Of a stretch of 64,000 bases of DNA, positions 26,662 through 38,297 are shown piece after piece. Origin of the DNA: Trichuris trichiura (lineage: Eukaryota; Nematoda; Enoplea; Trichinellida; Trichuridae); NCBI GenBank assembly GCA_037903355.1, contig JBAJFE010000061.1, positions 806,001 through 870,000 on the forward strand, read 5' to 3'. Each line of letters starts with the position of its first letter. Position 1 is the stretch's first letter. The translations under genes were made by a program, and so were the position numbers. The notes under the pieces are model-generated. The model saw only the letters and a program-made list of their open reading frames with translations, had not been told where the DNA came from and searched no databases.

Positions 26662-29600
26662 CTAATTTACAGTTGTTGGTATAACTTTCCTCATCCAGTC
26701 CAGATATTTTGAAACCTTTGTAAATACGCCGAATTCTTCCTTTTCATGCAAACAAAACACGTCAACACTGAACGATATTATTCCGTAGAGAACATATTTT
26801 TTGTCTTTCAAACAGGCCAATGGACCACCTGAATCACCCTGAAAGAGAAATCAGTGTTATTCAGCGATGTGACAACAACAAAAAGAGATGAAAGAACTTA
26901 CATCACGTCAGAATGTACCTTTCTATTATTAAGAGATTGCGTAAATAAAGTTTGCACTTTTACTTCTACTCTGCAGGACAGTAAAAGAGCAACTGATAAT
27001 TTCCTAAACCAACCTGAGCGCTTCCACCCTCGTTCATACGATGGCACAACATTTTTTTCTTACTGTATCCAGAATACTGAACTATGCCGCCGTACAACGA
27101 TACTTCGAGTTGTTGCAATTCAGCAGGATTCCGTCCATTTCCTGTGTAAAACAAGCTTACAAAGTGTTGCATTTGAGGGGATATAAAATTCTATCTTAAT
27201 GACACAAGTGAACCTTCCGTAACAGTGTGTTCAAAATTGACTGTATGCAGTCATACGCGGTTGCGCTGTAGCAAAAATTGCAACTTACCTGTTCTGCCCC
27301 ATCCCGTCACGAAACATCGGCTTCCCTTAGAAGCTATTTCTTCATTTATGGATGGAAGGCAAATTCCCTGAATGTACTTGTTGTAATGGACTTTTCGGCC
27401 TAACTTTAATATGGCGATGTCGTCTTTTTCATTAAACTCGTGGAATGCGCCAGGAATTATATGAGTAACCGCATACTTCTCGCGTGTAGTTTCCACACGT
27501 TTTAGATTATGGGCTCCGAGGTAAACAGTTACGTTTTCTGGATTGGCAAGTGGCACTTCAACTTTGGCTTTCCTGAAAATCATTCAACCTAACAGTTAAA
27601 TCAGCGCAACATTTAACTTAACAAATATTTCAAATTCAGTTGTCGACTGTATCAAGCTTGGCATCAAAAATTTAAAAGTTTATCGAAGTACAAATGTACG
27701 ATAAGGAGAAATAAACATTTCGTAATATTTCGCAACAGATTCGGCGAAAAATTCAATATTTAGATTACCTGAAATTTTTACATTTTAAATCACGAGGATA
27801 CAATTCATTGTGCTGACGGAAATAGTAATAGTACAATCTTTATGTTACTGTTCATGCAGTGGTCTGCCAACATGAAGACGGACCTGACGGGCGGCACACT
27901 TCGCGCCGATGACGGGCCTCGATTGAACCGAAAGCATTGCAATTTAAGGTTTATGAAATAAACGTTGTTTTAAAGAACAGATTGTAAACTGCAAAACTTT
28001 TACAAGAGATGTTCACAAAACGCAGCCGTTATGAAGAAAGAAAAAAGGAAAAGAAAAAAGAAAAACCGAATTGTTCATAATGAAGAAGTTTATTACGGTT
28101 ATGTCCCCTTTGTTATGTATATAGAAAGACTCCGGAGCTTTCGGGTCACTCGAGACCCGTCATCAGCGGCCTTAAGTTGTTGATATCATCAACTTAAGAC
28201 CGCTGATGACGGGTCTCGAACGATCCGAAAGCTCTAGAGTCTTTCTATATACCTAACAAACGGGAACTATCCGTAATGAACTTCTTCATTATGAAAACAT
28301 GTGGTCCCGTACCAAGAAACCACGTTTTCAAAACCGAACTGTTCATCCATTAAACAGATTTATTGCAAGTTCAAAGATGAACGTCTGTTAACGTTAACAG
28401 GTTAAAAAACTGCTTGTGTACGAATATGATTTATTAATACCCAAATGAGTTCTTTATACGCACAACTGCAACATACTTTTAGAATTATGGCCCCTTTTGT
28501 CCACGTTAATGAGGCAGTATTTCTGAAGTAAAAGCGCCATGCTTTGAAAAGATACTCAATGCACTTGGAATCAGGAACGTTGAAAATGCGCCGGAGGTGG
28601 TATGGTCCTACATCTGCGCAGCAAAATGTACGACTGTCCATCTGCGAAATGTTATGGTCAACCTACGCGGTTTAGCTAAACAGCGCTTTCGTAACGTGCT
28701 CACCTTTTAATCAAACGTTTCAGATGGAACATTAACTCTTGAAAAAGCCACATGGATTTTCCGAATTGTTCTCTGGAAACAGAATACACGCACAGTTCAG
28801 AAGTCAACAAATAGACTGACTGATGAAAGTTTTTTTAATTTTGTATAAAAACGCTCTTACTGTTCGTGATTCAACAGTTCGCATTTAAAAAAAAATATAG
28901 CTTCCTTTAGAAAAGACTAATAACAGATCGCCTTTTCACAGCAGGCATTCAAAATATTAGAAAATGGCTTTAGCAAGAAGAAGTGATCAGAGAAGCTAGA
29001 CAGACTGCAGTGGATTAACAGTATTCAGGTAACACAACTACCTTCAATAAACGCAACATTTGTGCAACTAATCCTCAAAAATAAACATAAAATTGGTAAC
29101 ACAGTTTTCAGCACATAATCTAAACTTTAGAAAACAGTTAAATCGTTTATATTTAGAATACTTTAGCTTGTAGTGGAGACGCAGACAGAAGCTGAACTCA
29201 AATAACGCATAAATCGCTTCTGCTAGGTAGCAGCACTGAGCTAAATTCAATCTTATTCACCTATCAGTATTAATATTAAAAATTTAGAAAACGTAAAATT
29301 ACGTGTCAATCACGCAATGAGCAGCGGTCAGAACTAGATCTGAGGAGTTGTGATCGTTCCAATCTATAAGGCTACCACCGCAGAAAGATAGCGGGCCATT
29401 TATGTTAACATAAACCACTGCCTGCCACGGATGAGAATGCGGCACTGCTTCAAAACCATGAAGAATGCGATTATTCCGTTTATGTTCAGGAAGTGGATCA
29501 AAGTGTGGTTTCCCGCAGACTGCCTAAATGAAAAACAATACGGTCAGTTGATGAACTCAAAGCAAATTTGCGCTGTCCAAATTGTATATACTTACGTTAG

Positions 29601-30816
29601 CACATCATAATTTTTTCAACATTTATATTTTCTCAAATCAGGTCTTAAATTTATTAAGACTGCTCACCGATAAAGAAAGGGGACATACAATCTAGCTAGC
29701 TACTCTTGGAGTTAGTTAAGTTAGACCATAGGTTCTCAAGGTACGCGCTGCCGCCTCATCAAAAGTATGCCTAATGATTGAGAAGTGTTCTGATGCTGTG
29801 TAATTATGAGAACAGGCAGATTTACTTTTGGTTTTGTTACTCACTAAAGTCATGGGCAAGCGTTGTTAGGTCAGTCGTTCGTTGAACTCATTGTTGACTA
29901 CATACGAGGGATGTTCAGAAAGTTCCCGGAAAGAAGGTGCAGTGTCTAACAGGACGCCAACCGATGGCTCAAACATGTATAATCTTATCTCCGTTATCTT
30001 CTGACTTGTACGGAAAGGTAGCCTTATCCGACGCTGCGGCATTGTGGTACAAGCTGCTCATAAAGTTATCATTTTTCTCATGATATGGAAAATCTTTGTT
30101 TTGAGGTCAGAGCTAACATTTAATTTCTATTAAAGCTTGGTTGGCAGCCGAGGAAGATTATTCAATCCTTGCAGCAGGTTTACGGAAGTCCTGCACTATC
30201 TAAATCGGTTGTCTATGAGTAAATAAGGCGCTTCAAACAGAGCAAACCGGCCATCGAAGACGACCGGAGTAGAAGTCTTTTCTGCAAGAATTTTCGAAGA
30301 ATAGTGCTATTGCAAACATTTTCCCACCGGAGGAAGGGGCAGGAAGCGATGGAGCGAAAAAGGTTGAGAATCCATGAGTTAGACTTATAACAAAGCAGTT
30401 TTTGGAGCGGAGGAAAGACTTCGCCATTGTTTATTCCAGAGTAAACGTTTCAAAACCAATTCAGAACAGCTACAGTAGTACGAAGGTAAATTACTGAAAA
30501 CCTGAGAAAAGCAAGCTTTAATGTGTCTGAAAGTGAATTCTTTGCTCACCAGCAGACAGATAGTAGCAAATGCTAAAGCTTAAGCCATTCAAACATTAAA
30601 CCGACCATGCTGCTATGTTTATCGTACGTTTATCAGAACGGCGATTTACTAATACTAATAAATATGAAAGTGATGTCAAAAAACGTGCTTTCACTTTCTC
30701 TGAGCGAATATTCGTTTACAGTTTTAAAACAAATACAATCAGCTTACTTCGCTACACTTTCCGAACAAGATCGCAAGGAGGATCGTAATCAATAGAATGT
30801 GACTTTGAAATTCCAT
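26662..30816 (-). CDS. Secreted chymotrypsin-like serine protease M2 (array copy 2)
   Basis: Exons 30748-30816, 29303-29523, 27289-27572, 27014-27141 and 26662-26838 give 879 bp, 292 residues. The signal exon starts MEFQSHILLITILLA. Activation site R|ILHGFEA; His57 in LTAAHC; Asp102 in DDIAILKL; Ser195 in GDSGGPLAC. The segment before Ser195 is LCHRMNEGGSAQ, exactly the spacing of chymotrypsin from Cys182 to Ser195 but with Ala at 191 and Gly at 189. The partner-like Cys is DVFCL in exon 5. Intron 2 contains fold-back FB-3 (28076-28330), and intron 1 contains a mariner-derived insertion (29731-30378). Exon 3 differs from that of M1 at only a few residues. Confidence 0.9.
28076..28330 (+). mobile_element. 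Fold-back element FB-3 inside intron 2 of M2
   Basis: Palindrome with arms of about 105 bp meeting at ttgatatcat, then the family 3' tail (gaaaacatgtggtcccgtac...ccacgttttc). The flanks aaaccgaattgtt (28063-28075) and aaaccgaactgtt (28331-28343) agree at 12 of 13 positions. Intron 2 of M1 has an uninterrupted sequence at the same place, so this insertion postdates their split. Both arms carry the CTGATGA...GAAA core. Confidence 0.85.
29731..30378 (+). mobile_element. Mariner-derived non-autonomous insertion in intron 1 of M2
   Basis: Bounded by GGTTCTCAA and TTGAGAATC, and by the imperfect direct repeats ttagaccata / ttagacttata. It contains gggatgttcagaaagttccc, which resembles mariner ends, and a decayed transposase N-terminus (SLQQVYGSPALSKSVVYE, then a stop, then IRRFKQSKPAIEDDR) at about 30085-30270. 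The DDE catalytic part is missing. The same insertion is in M3 but in no other array copy. Confidence 0.7.
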
Positions 30817-31319
30817 TTTGACAATGTTGATGGAACACAGCTGCCGGCCTCTTAAAGTAGAACTAGCGAGAAGAGCCTTCACAAAATGCAGCACAATGAC
30901 AGAGTACATATTTGCCTCATTAGGCCATGCTAGACTGGTACCTGCTGCTGTTTCAAAACGCAAAGACCGTTAGTTGCTTAACGTTTTTCATCCTTTATGT
31001 TTATAAGGAAGGAAAAAGGGTTACAAATCAGTCTGAATTCGGTGCGGACAGCAGTGAGTGTATAAAGCCATTCTAAATTATTCAAACCTCATAGTACGCG
31101 TAAGAAGTTATACACAACCACGGAAGACCAAAGTCAAGTTTAGAACATGCTATTTACCTAATGAACAAAGAGAGCTGTCATCTATATCTGCAGTGTTATA
31201 GTCAAAGAAACTATAATGAACGTTATACTGAATGAAATGGTTATGCCGCACTGCCTCTGCAGAGTAACGCACCTTCTACAGCCCAAATACATCTTGTTTG
31301 CACTCAACTGTTACGTCAT

Positions 31320-31559
31320 ATGTTTGCACTGAGACGGCTGCTCTTTAAATTCTTAGTAATATTCCTGACGATAGGTGTTTCCTTTTCCAGGGCAGCGGAC
31401 TTCGCATTTCAGACAATAGAACCGCACTACATTGTTATGAAGAAACATAGGCATGGAGTTCTGAAATGCCTAACTCGCTTAATGCGGCTACTCCTGTCTT
31501 ACTTGGAAGCAAGAAATGACCTTCTTTTCCCATTAATAATGGAAGTGAAGGTATATTAA
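31320..31559 (+). CDS. Small putative secreted protein, array-associated (79 aa)
   Basis: Intact 79-codon ORF beginning MFALRRLLFKFLVIFLTIG, a basic start followed by a hydrophobic core as in signal peptides. A basic, aromatic C-terminal part without cysteines or known motif follows. It is divergent from M2, about 500 bp from the M2 start codon. A same-length intact copy lies at 41897-42136 and an open copy at 63814. Copies at 24770, 37422, 49550 and 58812 are shortened or broken. It could instead be part of a repeated non-coding segment, and expression is unknown. Confidence 0.35.
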   Translation: MFALRRLLFKFLVIFLTIGVSFSRAADFAFQTIEPHYIVMKKHRHGVLKCLTRLMRLLLSYLEARNDLLFPLIMEVKVY

Positions 31560-31978
31560 GTTTGCGGCAGAAAAGTGTTCATGATATCCGTATAGCGCAG
31601 GTGCTATTATGAGCGTGAAAGTAATTAATGACAACACTTATTTCACAAAATTAGAGCTTACACAAAGGGAGCCTCGTCTCAGAATAGTGAAAGGTATTTA
31701 TTTTAAATGTTTGCCTGCCCGTGTTGTTCCTCTTGTTCTGTTTAAACCTTTTTGCCATTCTGTGGCCATTTTAATCAGCAAGATAATATAGGTACTATTA
31801 GCTACAGGCCGCGGCTGGCAAGTCAGATGATTGGTTCAGAACTGTCACAGACATCTACGGTAGGGAATGACGGGGCCCTTCAGCAGCAGGTGGGCTGGTC
31901 CTCATAAGCAGCACCAGCGCTGCAACTGTCGCGCGAGCATTAGTGCCTACCTGGATCGCTCGATTCAGTGTACCGGCA

Positions 31979-32149
31979 GCAGGCTCAAACTCAAACCGCC
32001 ATCACATTCCATGCTCAGAGGCTCTTTCAGGCTGCGAGAGTGGAAAGCAGATTCAGCATTTTAGTTAAAGAGCATTGCATATCGACCTGCTTGAACATGA
32101 TTGTTCCGATAGTGCCTATCAAGGTTGCGCTTCGTTATCCAATGATATC
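31979..32149 (-). pseudogene. Relic of the zinc-finger gene last exon (unit 2)
   Basis: Minus-strand match to TKRNLDRHY of the C2H2 gene, nearly identical to the relic at 25591-25770 and joined to P intron 4 at the same breakpoint. Confidence 0.7.
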
Positions 32150-32491
32150 AACAAACGGAAAACCTTAGTTCAGCATTGGGCGTCTTAATGGACGTGTATT
32201 TAATTGGATTTGCCAGATGCCTTTTAAATCAGCGTGGAATAAGACTGTTGAAAGAAAGACGTAGGATTTTCATTGTCACCCTGCTTGTATGATCTTTACA
32301 TTGATTACATCTCAATATTTTAAGGCGACTCTGGCAGCCCGCTGGTATGTAAGAAGAGCAATACCTACTATATTCAGGGACTCGTGTCGTTTCGCATGCT
32401 CAACGTTTGCACAAAGTACCTTGAAAACATAGCTTACGTTAAGGTGCCAAAATGTTTGAAATGGCTGCAATACAATATGGAAAGGCTATAA
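32150..32491 (+). pseudogene. Relic of protease P intron 4 and exon 5 (unit 2)
   Basis: From 32324 it encodes GDSGSPLVCKKSNTYYIQGL and continues to a premature TAA at 32489 (MERL-stop). It has the same acceptor defect (ttttaaGGC) as the relic at 25946. No upstream exons are present. Confidence 0.8.
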
Positions 32492-33031
32492 CAAAACCAG
32501 TTCAGCAAATTAGCTAATAGAAGCAGTAAATGTATTCAAACACTGCAGCCAAATAAAGGAAGGCTTCTTCGTATGAAACTTTTTCCATTTATCCGGCAAA
32601 GCGTTGCTGCTTGCTCAAAAGTTCGCATTGTGCATTCTATTCTCTGACTGCACCAGAATTACTGCGAAAGAAAAGACATTAGCCATGATACTTGCTAGTC
32701 AATCAAAGAACATTAACGCAGCCGAAACCCCTGCACAGTGGAACAAATGAAAAAGGAGAACAAATTTAGCTGCAGCTCAGAACCGTTTCAGAGCTACGAG
32801 AGTAAAACGGAAAACCTTTAAAAACGACAGAGTGTAGAAGTCCGTATTCTACAATGTTCGTTAACTTGTTCAAACAGCGCTGCGATTTACCTCAAAAGAT
32901 CTGCTGGACGTGAAGGCTGGAAAACGATTAATCGATCAAAAGTAGGGCTATCACTAGCTCATTGGGACAAAATCACATAAAGCAAAGATACAGACGTTAA
33001 AACGGACGCTATATGTCATCAGCCTCATATG

Positions 33032-36000
33032 CTAATTCACAGTTGTTGGTATCATTTTCCTCATCCAGTCCAGATATTTTGAAACTTTTGTAAATACGCC
33101 GAATTCTTCCGTTTTACGTGAACGAAACACGTTGACACCGAACGATATTATTCCGTAGAGTACGTATTTTTTGTCCTTCAAACAGGCCAATGGGCCACCT
33201 GAATCACCCTGAAAGAGAAATCAGTGTTATTCAGCGATGTGACAACAACAAAAAGAGATGAAAGAACCCGCATCAGCTCAAAATGTACCTTTCGATCATT
33301 AAGAGATTGCGTAAATAAAGTTTGCACTTTTACTCCTGCTCTGCAGGACAGCAAAAGGGCAACTAATAAACTCCCAAACCAACCTCAGCGCATCCACCTT
33401 CGTTCATAGGATGGCACAACATTTTTTTCTTATTGTATGCGGAATAACGAACCTTGCCATCGTACAACGATACTTCGAATTGTTGCAATTCATCTGGATT
33501 CTGTTCATTTCCTAAGTAAAACAAGCTTAAAAAATATTGTACGTAAGGGGATATAAAATTCTACATAAATAAGTCAAATGAACCTTCCGTAACAATGTGT
33601 TCAAAATCGACTGTATGCAGTCATACGCGATTGCATTGTTGCAAAAATGGCAACTTACCGATTGTGCCCCATCCCGTCACGAAACACCGGCTTCCTTTAG
33701 GAACTGTTTCTTCATTTATGGATGGAAGGCAAATTCCCTGAATGTACTTGTTGTAATAGACTTTTCGCCCTAACTTTAATATGGCGATGTCGTCTTTTTC
33801 ATTAAACTCGTTGAATGCGCCAGCAATTATATGAGTAACTCCGTACTCCTGACGTGTATTTTCTAGGCGTCCTAAATTATGGGCTCCGAGGTAAACAGTT
33901 ACGTTTTCTGGATTGGCAAGTGGCACTTCCTTTTTGGCTTTCCTGAAAATCATTCAACATTACAGTTAGACCAGCGCAACATTAAACTTAACAAATATTT
34001 CAAATCGAGTACTCTATTGCATCATGCTTGACATCCAAAATTTAAAGGTTTATGGAAGTACAAATAAACGATAAGCTGAAGTAAACATTTCGTAATTTAT
34101 TGGAGTTGATTTCAGCAAAAAGTTCAATATTTGAAATACCAGAAATTTCTACATTTTAAATCGCGACGATACCAGTCATTGTGCTGACGAAAATAATAAT
34201 AGTAGAATCTTTATGTTGCTGCTCATGGAGTGAATTGGCAACATGAAGACCCGACGGGGGCATAGTTATCGCTGGAGACGGGCCTTGATAGAGTTGAAAG
34301 CTTCGCAACTTAGCGTTTATGAAATAAACGCTAAACCGCGAAAACTTTTGCAAGAGACGTTTCTAAAACACCGTTATGAAGAAAGAAAAAGAAAAAAGAA
34401 TAACTAAAACTAAATCCTTTAATTAGATTTGTTGCAAGTTCAAATATGAACGTTTTTTAACGTTAACAGGTTAAAGAACTGCTTATGTACGAAGATGATT
34501 TCTTGATACCCATAAGAGATCGTTGTATGCACAAGTGCAACACACTTTTAACATTAAGGCCCCTTTGACCAGATTAATGACGCAGTTTTGCTCAAATAAA
34601 AGCGCCTTGCTTTGAAAAAACAGCCAATGCACCTTTGACCAGGAAGACTGAAAATGCGTCAGAGATAATAGCGTCTTGCATCTGTGCCGTAAAATATTAC
34701 AACTGTCCGTCTGTGAAACGTTATGGTCAACCTACGCGGTTTAGCTGCATAGCGCATTGGTAACGTCCTCACCTTTTAATCAAACATTTCAGATGGAACA
34801 CCAACTGTTCAAAACGGCAAATGGATTTTCTGAATTGATCGCTGCAAGCAGAATACACGCACAGTTCAGAAGTCAACAAATAGGCTAGCTGACGAAGGTC
34901 TTTTAAATTTTGTGTTAAAAAGCTCCTCCTGTTCGTGAACAAACAGTTCGCATTTAAAAGAAAATATGGCTTTCTTGGGAAAAGGCTACTAACAAATCGT
35001 CTTTTCACAGCAAGCATTCAAAATATTAGAAAATGGCTTTGCCAAGACGAAGTGATCAGAGACATTAAACAGGCGGCAGAGGATTAACAGTATTCAGGTA
35101 ACACAGCTAATTTCAATGAACGCAAAGTTTGTGCAACTAATCGTCTGAAATAAACACAACATTGGTAACACAGTTTTCAGCCTAAATAATTCAAATTTTA
35201 AAAACCCGTTAAATCGCTTATATGTATGATATTTTACCATACAGTGGAAACGTGGACAGAAACGGAACTCAGATAACGCATAAATCGTTTTTGCTAGGTG
35301 ACAGCACTGGGCTAAATTCTGTCTTATTCACCTATCAGTATTTGTATTAAAAATTTAGAAAACAAAATTACGTATCAATGACGCAGTGAGCAGCGGTCAG
35401 AACTAGATCTGAAGAGTTGTGACCATTCCAGTCTATAAGGCTACCACCGCATATGGATACCAAGTCAATCATGTCAACATAAATCGCTGCCTGCCACGGA
35501 TGAGAATGCGGTACTGCTTCAAAACCATGAACAATGCGATTGTTCCGTTTATGTAGAGGAATTGGATCAAAGTAAGGTTCTCCACAGATTGCCTAAACGG
35601 AGGACAATATGGTCAGCTGATGAACTCAGAGCAAATTTACGCTGCCCAAACCGCATATACTCACGTTAACACATCATACGTTTTTTTAACATCTATATTT
35701 TTTCAAATCAGGTCTTAGATTTCTTAAGACTGCGCACTGCTGAAGAAAAAGGGCATAAAATCTCGCTAGCGACTCTTGGAGTTAGTTGAGTTAGACCATA
35801 AGTTCTCAAAGTGGGCGATGCCGCCTGAGCGAAAGTATGTCTAATGATTGAAAAGTGTTCTGACGCTGTGTAATCATCAGAACAGACAGATTTACTTTTC
35901 ATTTTGTTGCACACTAAGATCATGAGCAAGCGTGGTTAGCTCAGTCGTTCGTTGAACTCATTGTTGACTAAATATGAGGAATGTCCAGAAAGTTCCCGGA

Positions 36001-36893
36001 AAGACGGTGCAGTGTCTAACAGGACGGCAATCGATGGCTCAAACATGTTTAATCTTATCTCCGTTATCTTCGGAATTTTAGGGAGAGGTAGCCATACCCG
36101 ACGCTGCGGCATTGTGGTACAAGCTGCTCCTAAAATAATCATTTCTCTCATGATATGGAAAATGTTTGTTTTGAGGTCAGAGCTAGCATTTAATTTCTAT
36201 TAAAGCTTAGTTGGCAGCGGCGGAGGATTATTCATTCCTTGCAGCAGGTTTGCGGAAGTAGTGCACTATCTAAATCTATGCCTATGAGTGGATAAGGCGT
36301 TTCAAGGAAGGCAGACCGGCCATCGAAGACGACCGGAGTAGAAGTCTTTTCTGCAAGAATTTCCCAAGAATAGTGGTATTGCAAACATTTTCCCCTGGGG
36401 GGAGGGGTAGGGGAAGGGGGAAGCGATGGAGCGAGAAAGGTTGAGAACCTATGGGTCTGTTTTATAATAAAGTAGTTATTGCAGCCCAGGAAGGACTTCG
36501 CCATAGTTTATTCCAGAGTAAACGTTTCAAAGACAACTTAGAACTCTTGCAGTAGTTTGAAGGTGAATTACTCAAAACCTGAGAAGAGCAAGCATTAATG
36601 TGTCTGAAGGTGGCTTCTTTGCTCACCACCAGACAGATAGTAACAAATGCTAAAGCTAAAGCCATTCAAGCATTAAAGCGACCGTGGTGCTATGTTTATC
36701 ATACGTTTATCAGAATGACGTTTTATTAATACTAATAAATATGAAAGTGATGTCAATAACCGTTCTTTCGCTTTCTCTGTGCGAATATTCGTTTACAGTT
36801 TTACAACACATACAATCAGCTTACTTTGCTACACTTTCCGAACAGGATCGCAAGGAGGATCGTAATCAATAGAATGTGACTTTGAAATTTCAT
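33032..36893 (-). CDS. Secreted chymotrypsin-like serine protease M3 (array copy 3)
   Basis: Exons 36825-36893, 35372-35592, 33659-33942, 33384-33511 and 33032-33208 give 879 bp, 292 residues. The signal exon starts MKFQSHILLITILLA. Activation site R|IVHGFEA; His57, Asp102 and Ser195 motifs are intact. M3 has a unique cysteine layout: LCHPMNEGGCAE in exon 4, with an extra Cys just before Ser195, while the exon 5 Cys is replaced (NVFRS instead of DVFCL). Intron 1 carries the same mariner-derived insertion as M2. M1, M2 and M3 form one subgroup sharing VTVYLGAHNL in exon 3. Confidence 0.9.
35801..36456 (+). mobile_element. Mariner-derived non-autonomous insertion in intron 1 of M3
   Basis: Orthologue of the insertion in M2, bounded by AGTTCTCAA and TTGAGAACC. 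The transposase remnant is better preserved here (YEWIRRFKEGRPAIEDDR) but still lacks the catalytic domain. It includes a G-rich run near 36396-36420. Because it occupies the same site as in M2, it was duplicated together with the gene. Confidence 0.7.
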
Positions 36894-37421
36894 TTTGACA
36901 ATGTTGATGGAATACAGCTGCCGGCGTCTTAAAGTAGAACTAGCGAGAAGAGCCTTCACGAAATGCAGCGCAATGACAGAGTACATATTTACCTCATTAG
37001 GCCATGCTAGACTGGTACCTGCTACTGTTTCAATACGCAAAGACAGTTAGCTGTTTAACGTTTTTCATCCTTTATGTTTGTAAGGAAGCAAGAGCGGTTA
37101 CAAATCAGTCTGAATTCCGTGCAGACAGCAGGGAATGTATAATGCCATTCTAAATTATTCAAACCTCATAGTACGCGTAAGAAGTTATACACAACCACGG
37201 AAGACCAAAGCCAAGTGTATAACAAGCTATTTACCTAATGAACCTAATGGATAAAGAGAAAAGCTGTAATCTGCATCTGCAGGCCTGTAACTAAAATATG
37301 TGATGCATGAAACTCCAATGAACATAATGCTAAGTGAAATGATTATGCCCCGCTGCTTCTAGACGGTAACGGACCTTCTACAGCCCAAATATTTCGTGTT
37401 TGCACTCAACTGTTACGTCAT

Positions 37422-37607
37422 ATGTTTGCATTGAGACGGCTACTCTTTAAATTCTTAGTAATATTCCTGACGATACGTGTTTTCTTTTCCAGAGCAGCGA
37501 ACGTCGCATTACAGACAATGGAACCGCACTACATCATTATTAAGAAACATAGGCATGCAGTTCTGAAACATCTAAATCCCTTCACGCGGCTACTCCAGTT
37601 TTACTAG
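37422..37607 (+). pseudogene. Shortened copy of the repeated small ORF (61 aa)
   Basis: Starts MFALRRLLFKFLVIFLT like the 79-codon ORF at 31320 but stops after LLQFY. The conserved C-terminal part follows beyond the stop codon, so this copy appears truncated. Confidence 0.35.
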
Positions 37608-38297
37608 CAGGCGAGAAATGACTGTCCTTTGCAATTAATAATGAGAGTGAAGGTGTCCTAAGTTTGCGACAGAAAAATGTTCACGATATCCGCAAAGTGC
37701 AGGTGCTATTATGAGCCAGAAAGTAATTAGTGACAACGCCTGATAAAACAAAATTAATGCTTAGACAAAGCTAACCTCATCTCAGAACAGTAAAACTGAT
37801 TTATTTTAAATGTTTGTTTACCTGTGTTGCTTATTTTACTCTGTTAGACCTTTTTGTGATTCTTTAGCCGTTTTACTGGATACGATAATGTCGATACTAC
37901 TAGCTATAGGCCGTGGCTGGCAAGTCAGATGATTGGTTCAGAACTGTCATAGACATCTACAGTAGAGAATCGCGCGACCCTTCAGCAGCAGCTTGGCATC
38001 ACCGCTTCACATGGTACCGAAAGAACAACTACAAACCATTTCAGGGTTACGAGAATAAAAGGAAAAGCTTCAAAAGCAACAGAGTGTAGAAGTCCATATT
38101 CTACCATGTTCATCAGCTTGCTCAAGCAATGTCAGGATTTGCTTGAAAAGATCAGCTGGAAGTGAAGGCTGGGAAAATGTTTAATCGATCAAAATTGAAA
38201 TTATCACTAGCTCATTGGAACAAAATCTTACAAAGCAAGAGTTCAGACAGCATAACAAACGATGTATGCCAAGTTTTTTGTAGCTGCATAAGTTACC

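Noticed and set aside
31320..31559. Reading the MFALRR ORF as exon 1 of a plus-strand protease ending at the P exon 5 relic
   Set aside because: No middle exons lie between them, there is no phase-0 GAA|GTAAG-type donor, and the P relic has a damaged acceptor.
35936..36203. ORFs on both strands at 35936-36203 as host genes
   Set aside because: They lie inside the mariner-derived insertion, and the real protein signal is the broken transposase N-terminus in another frame.
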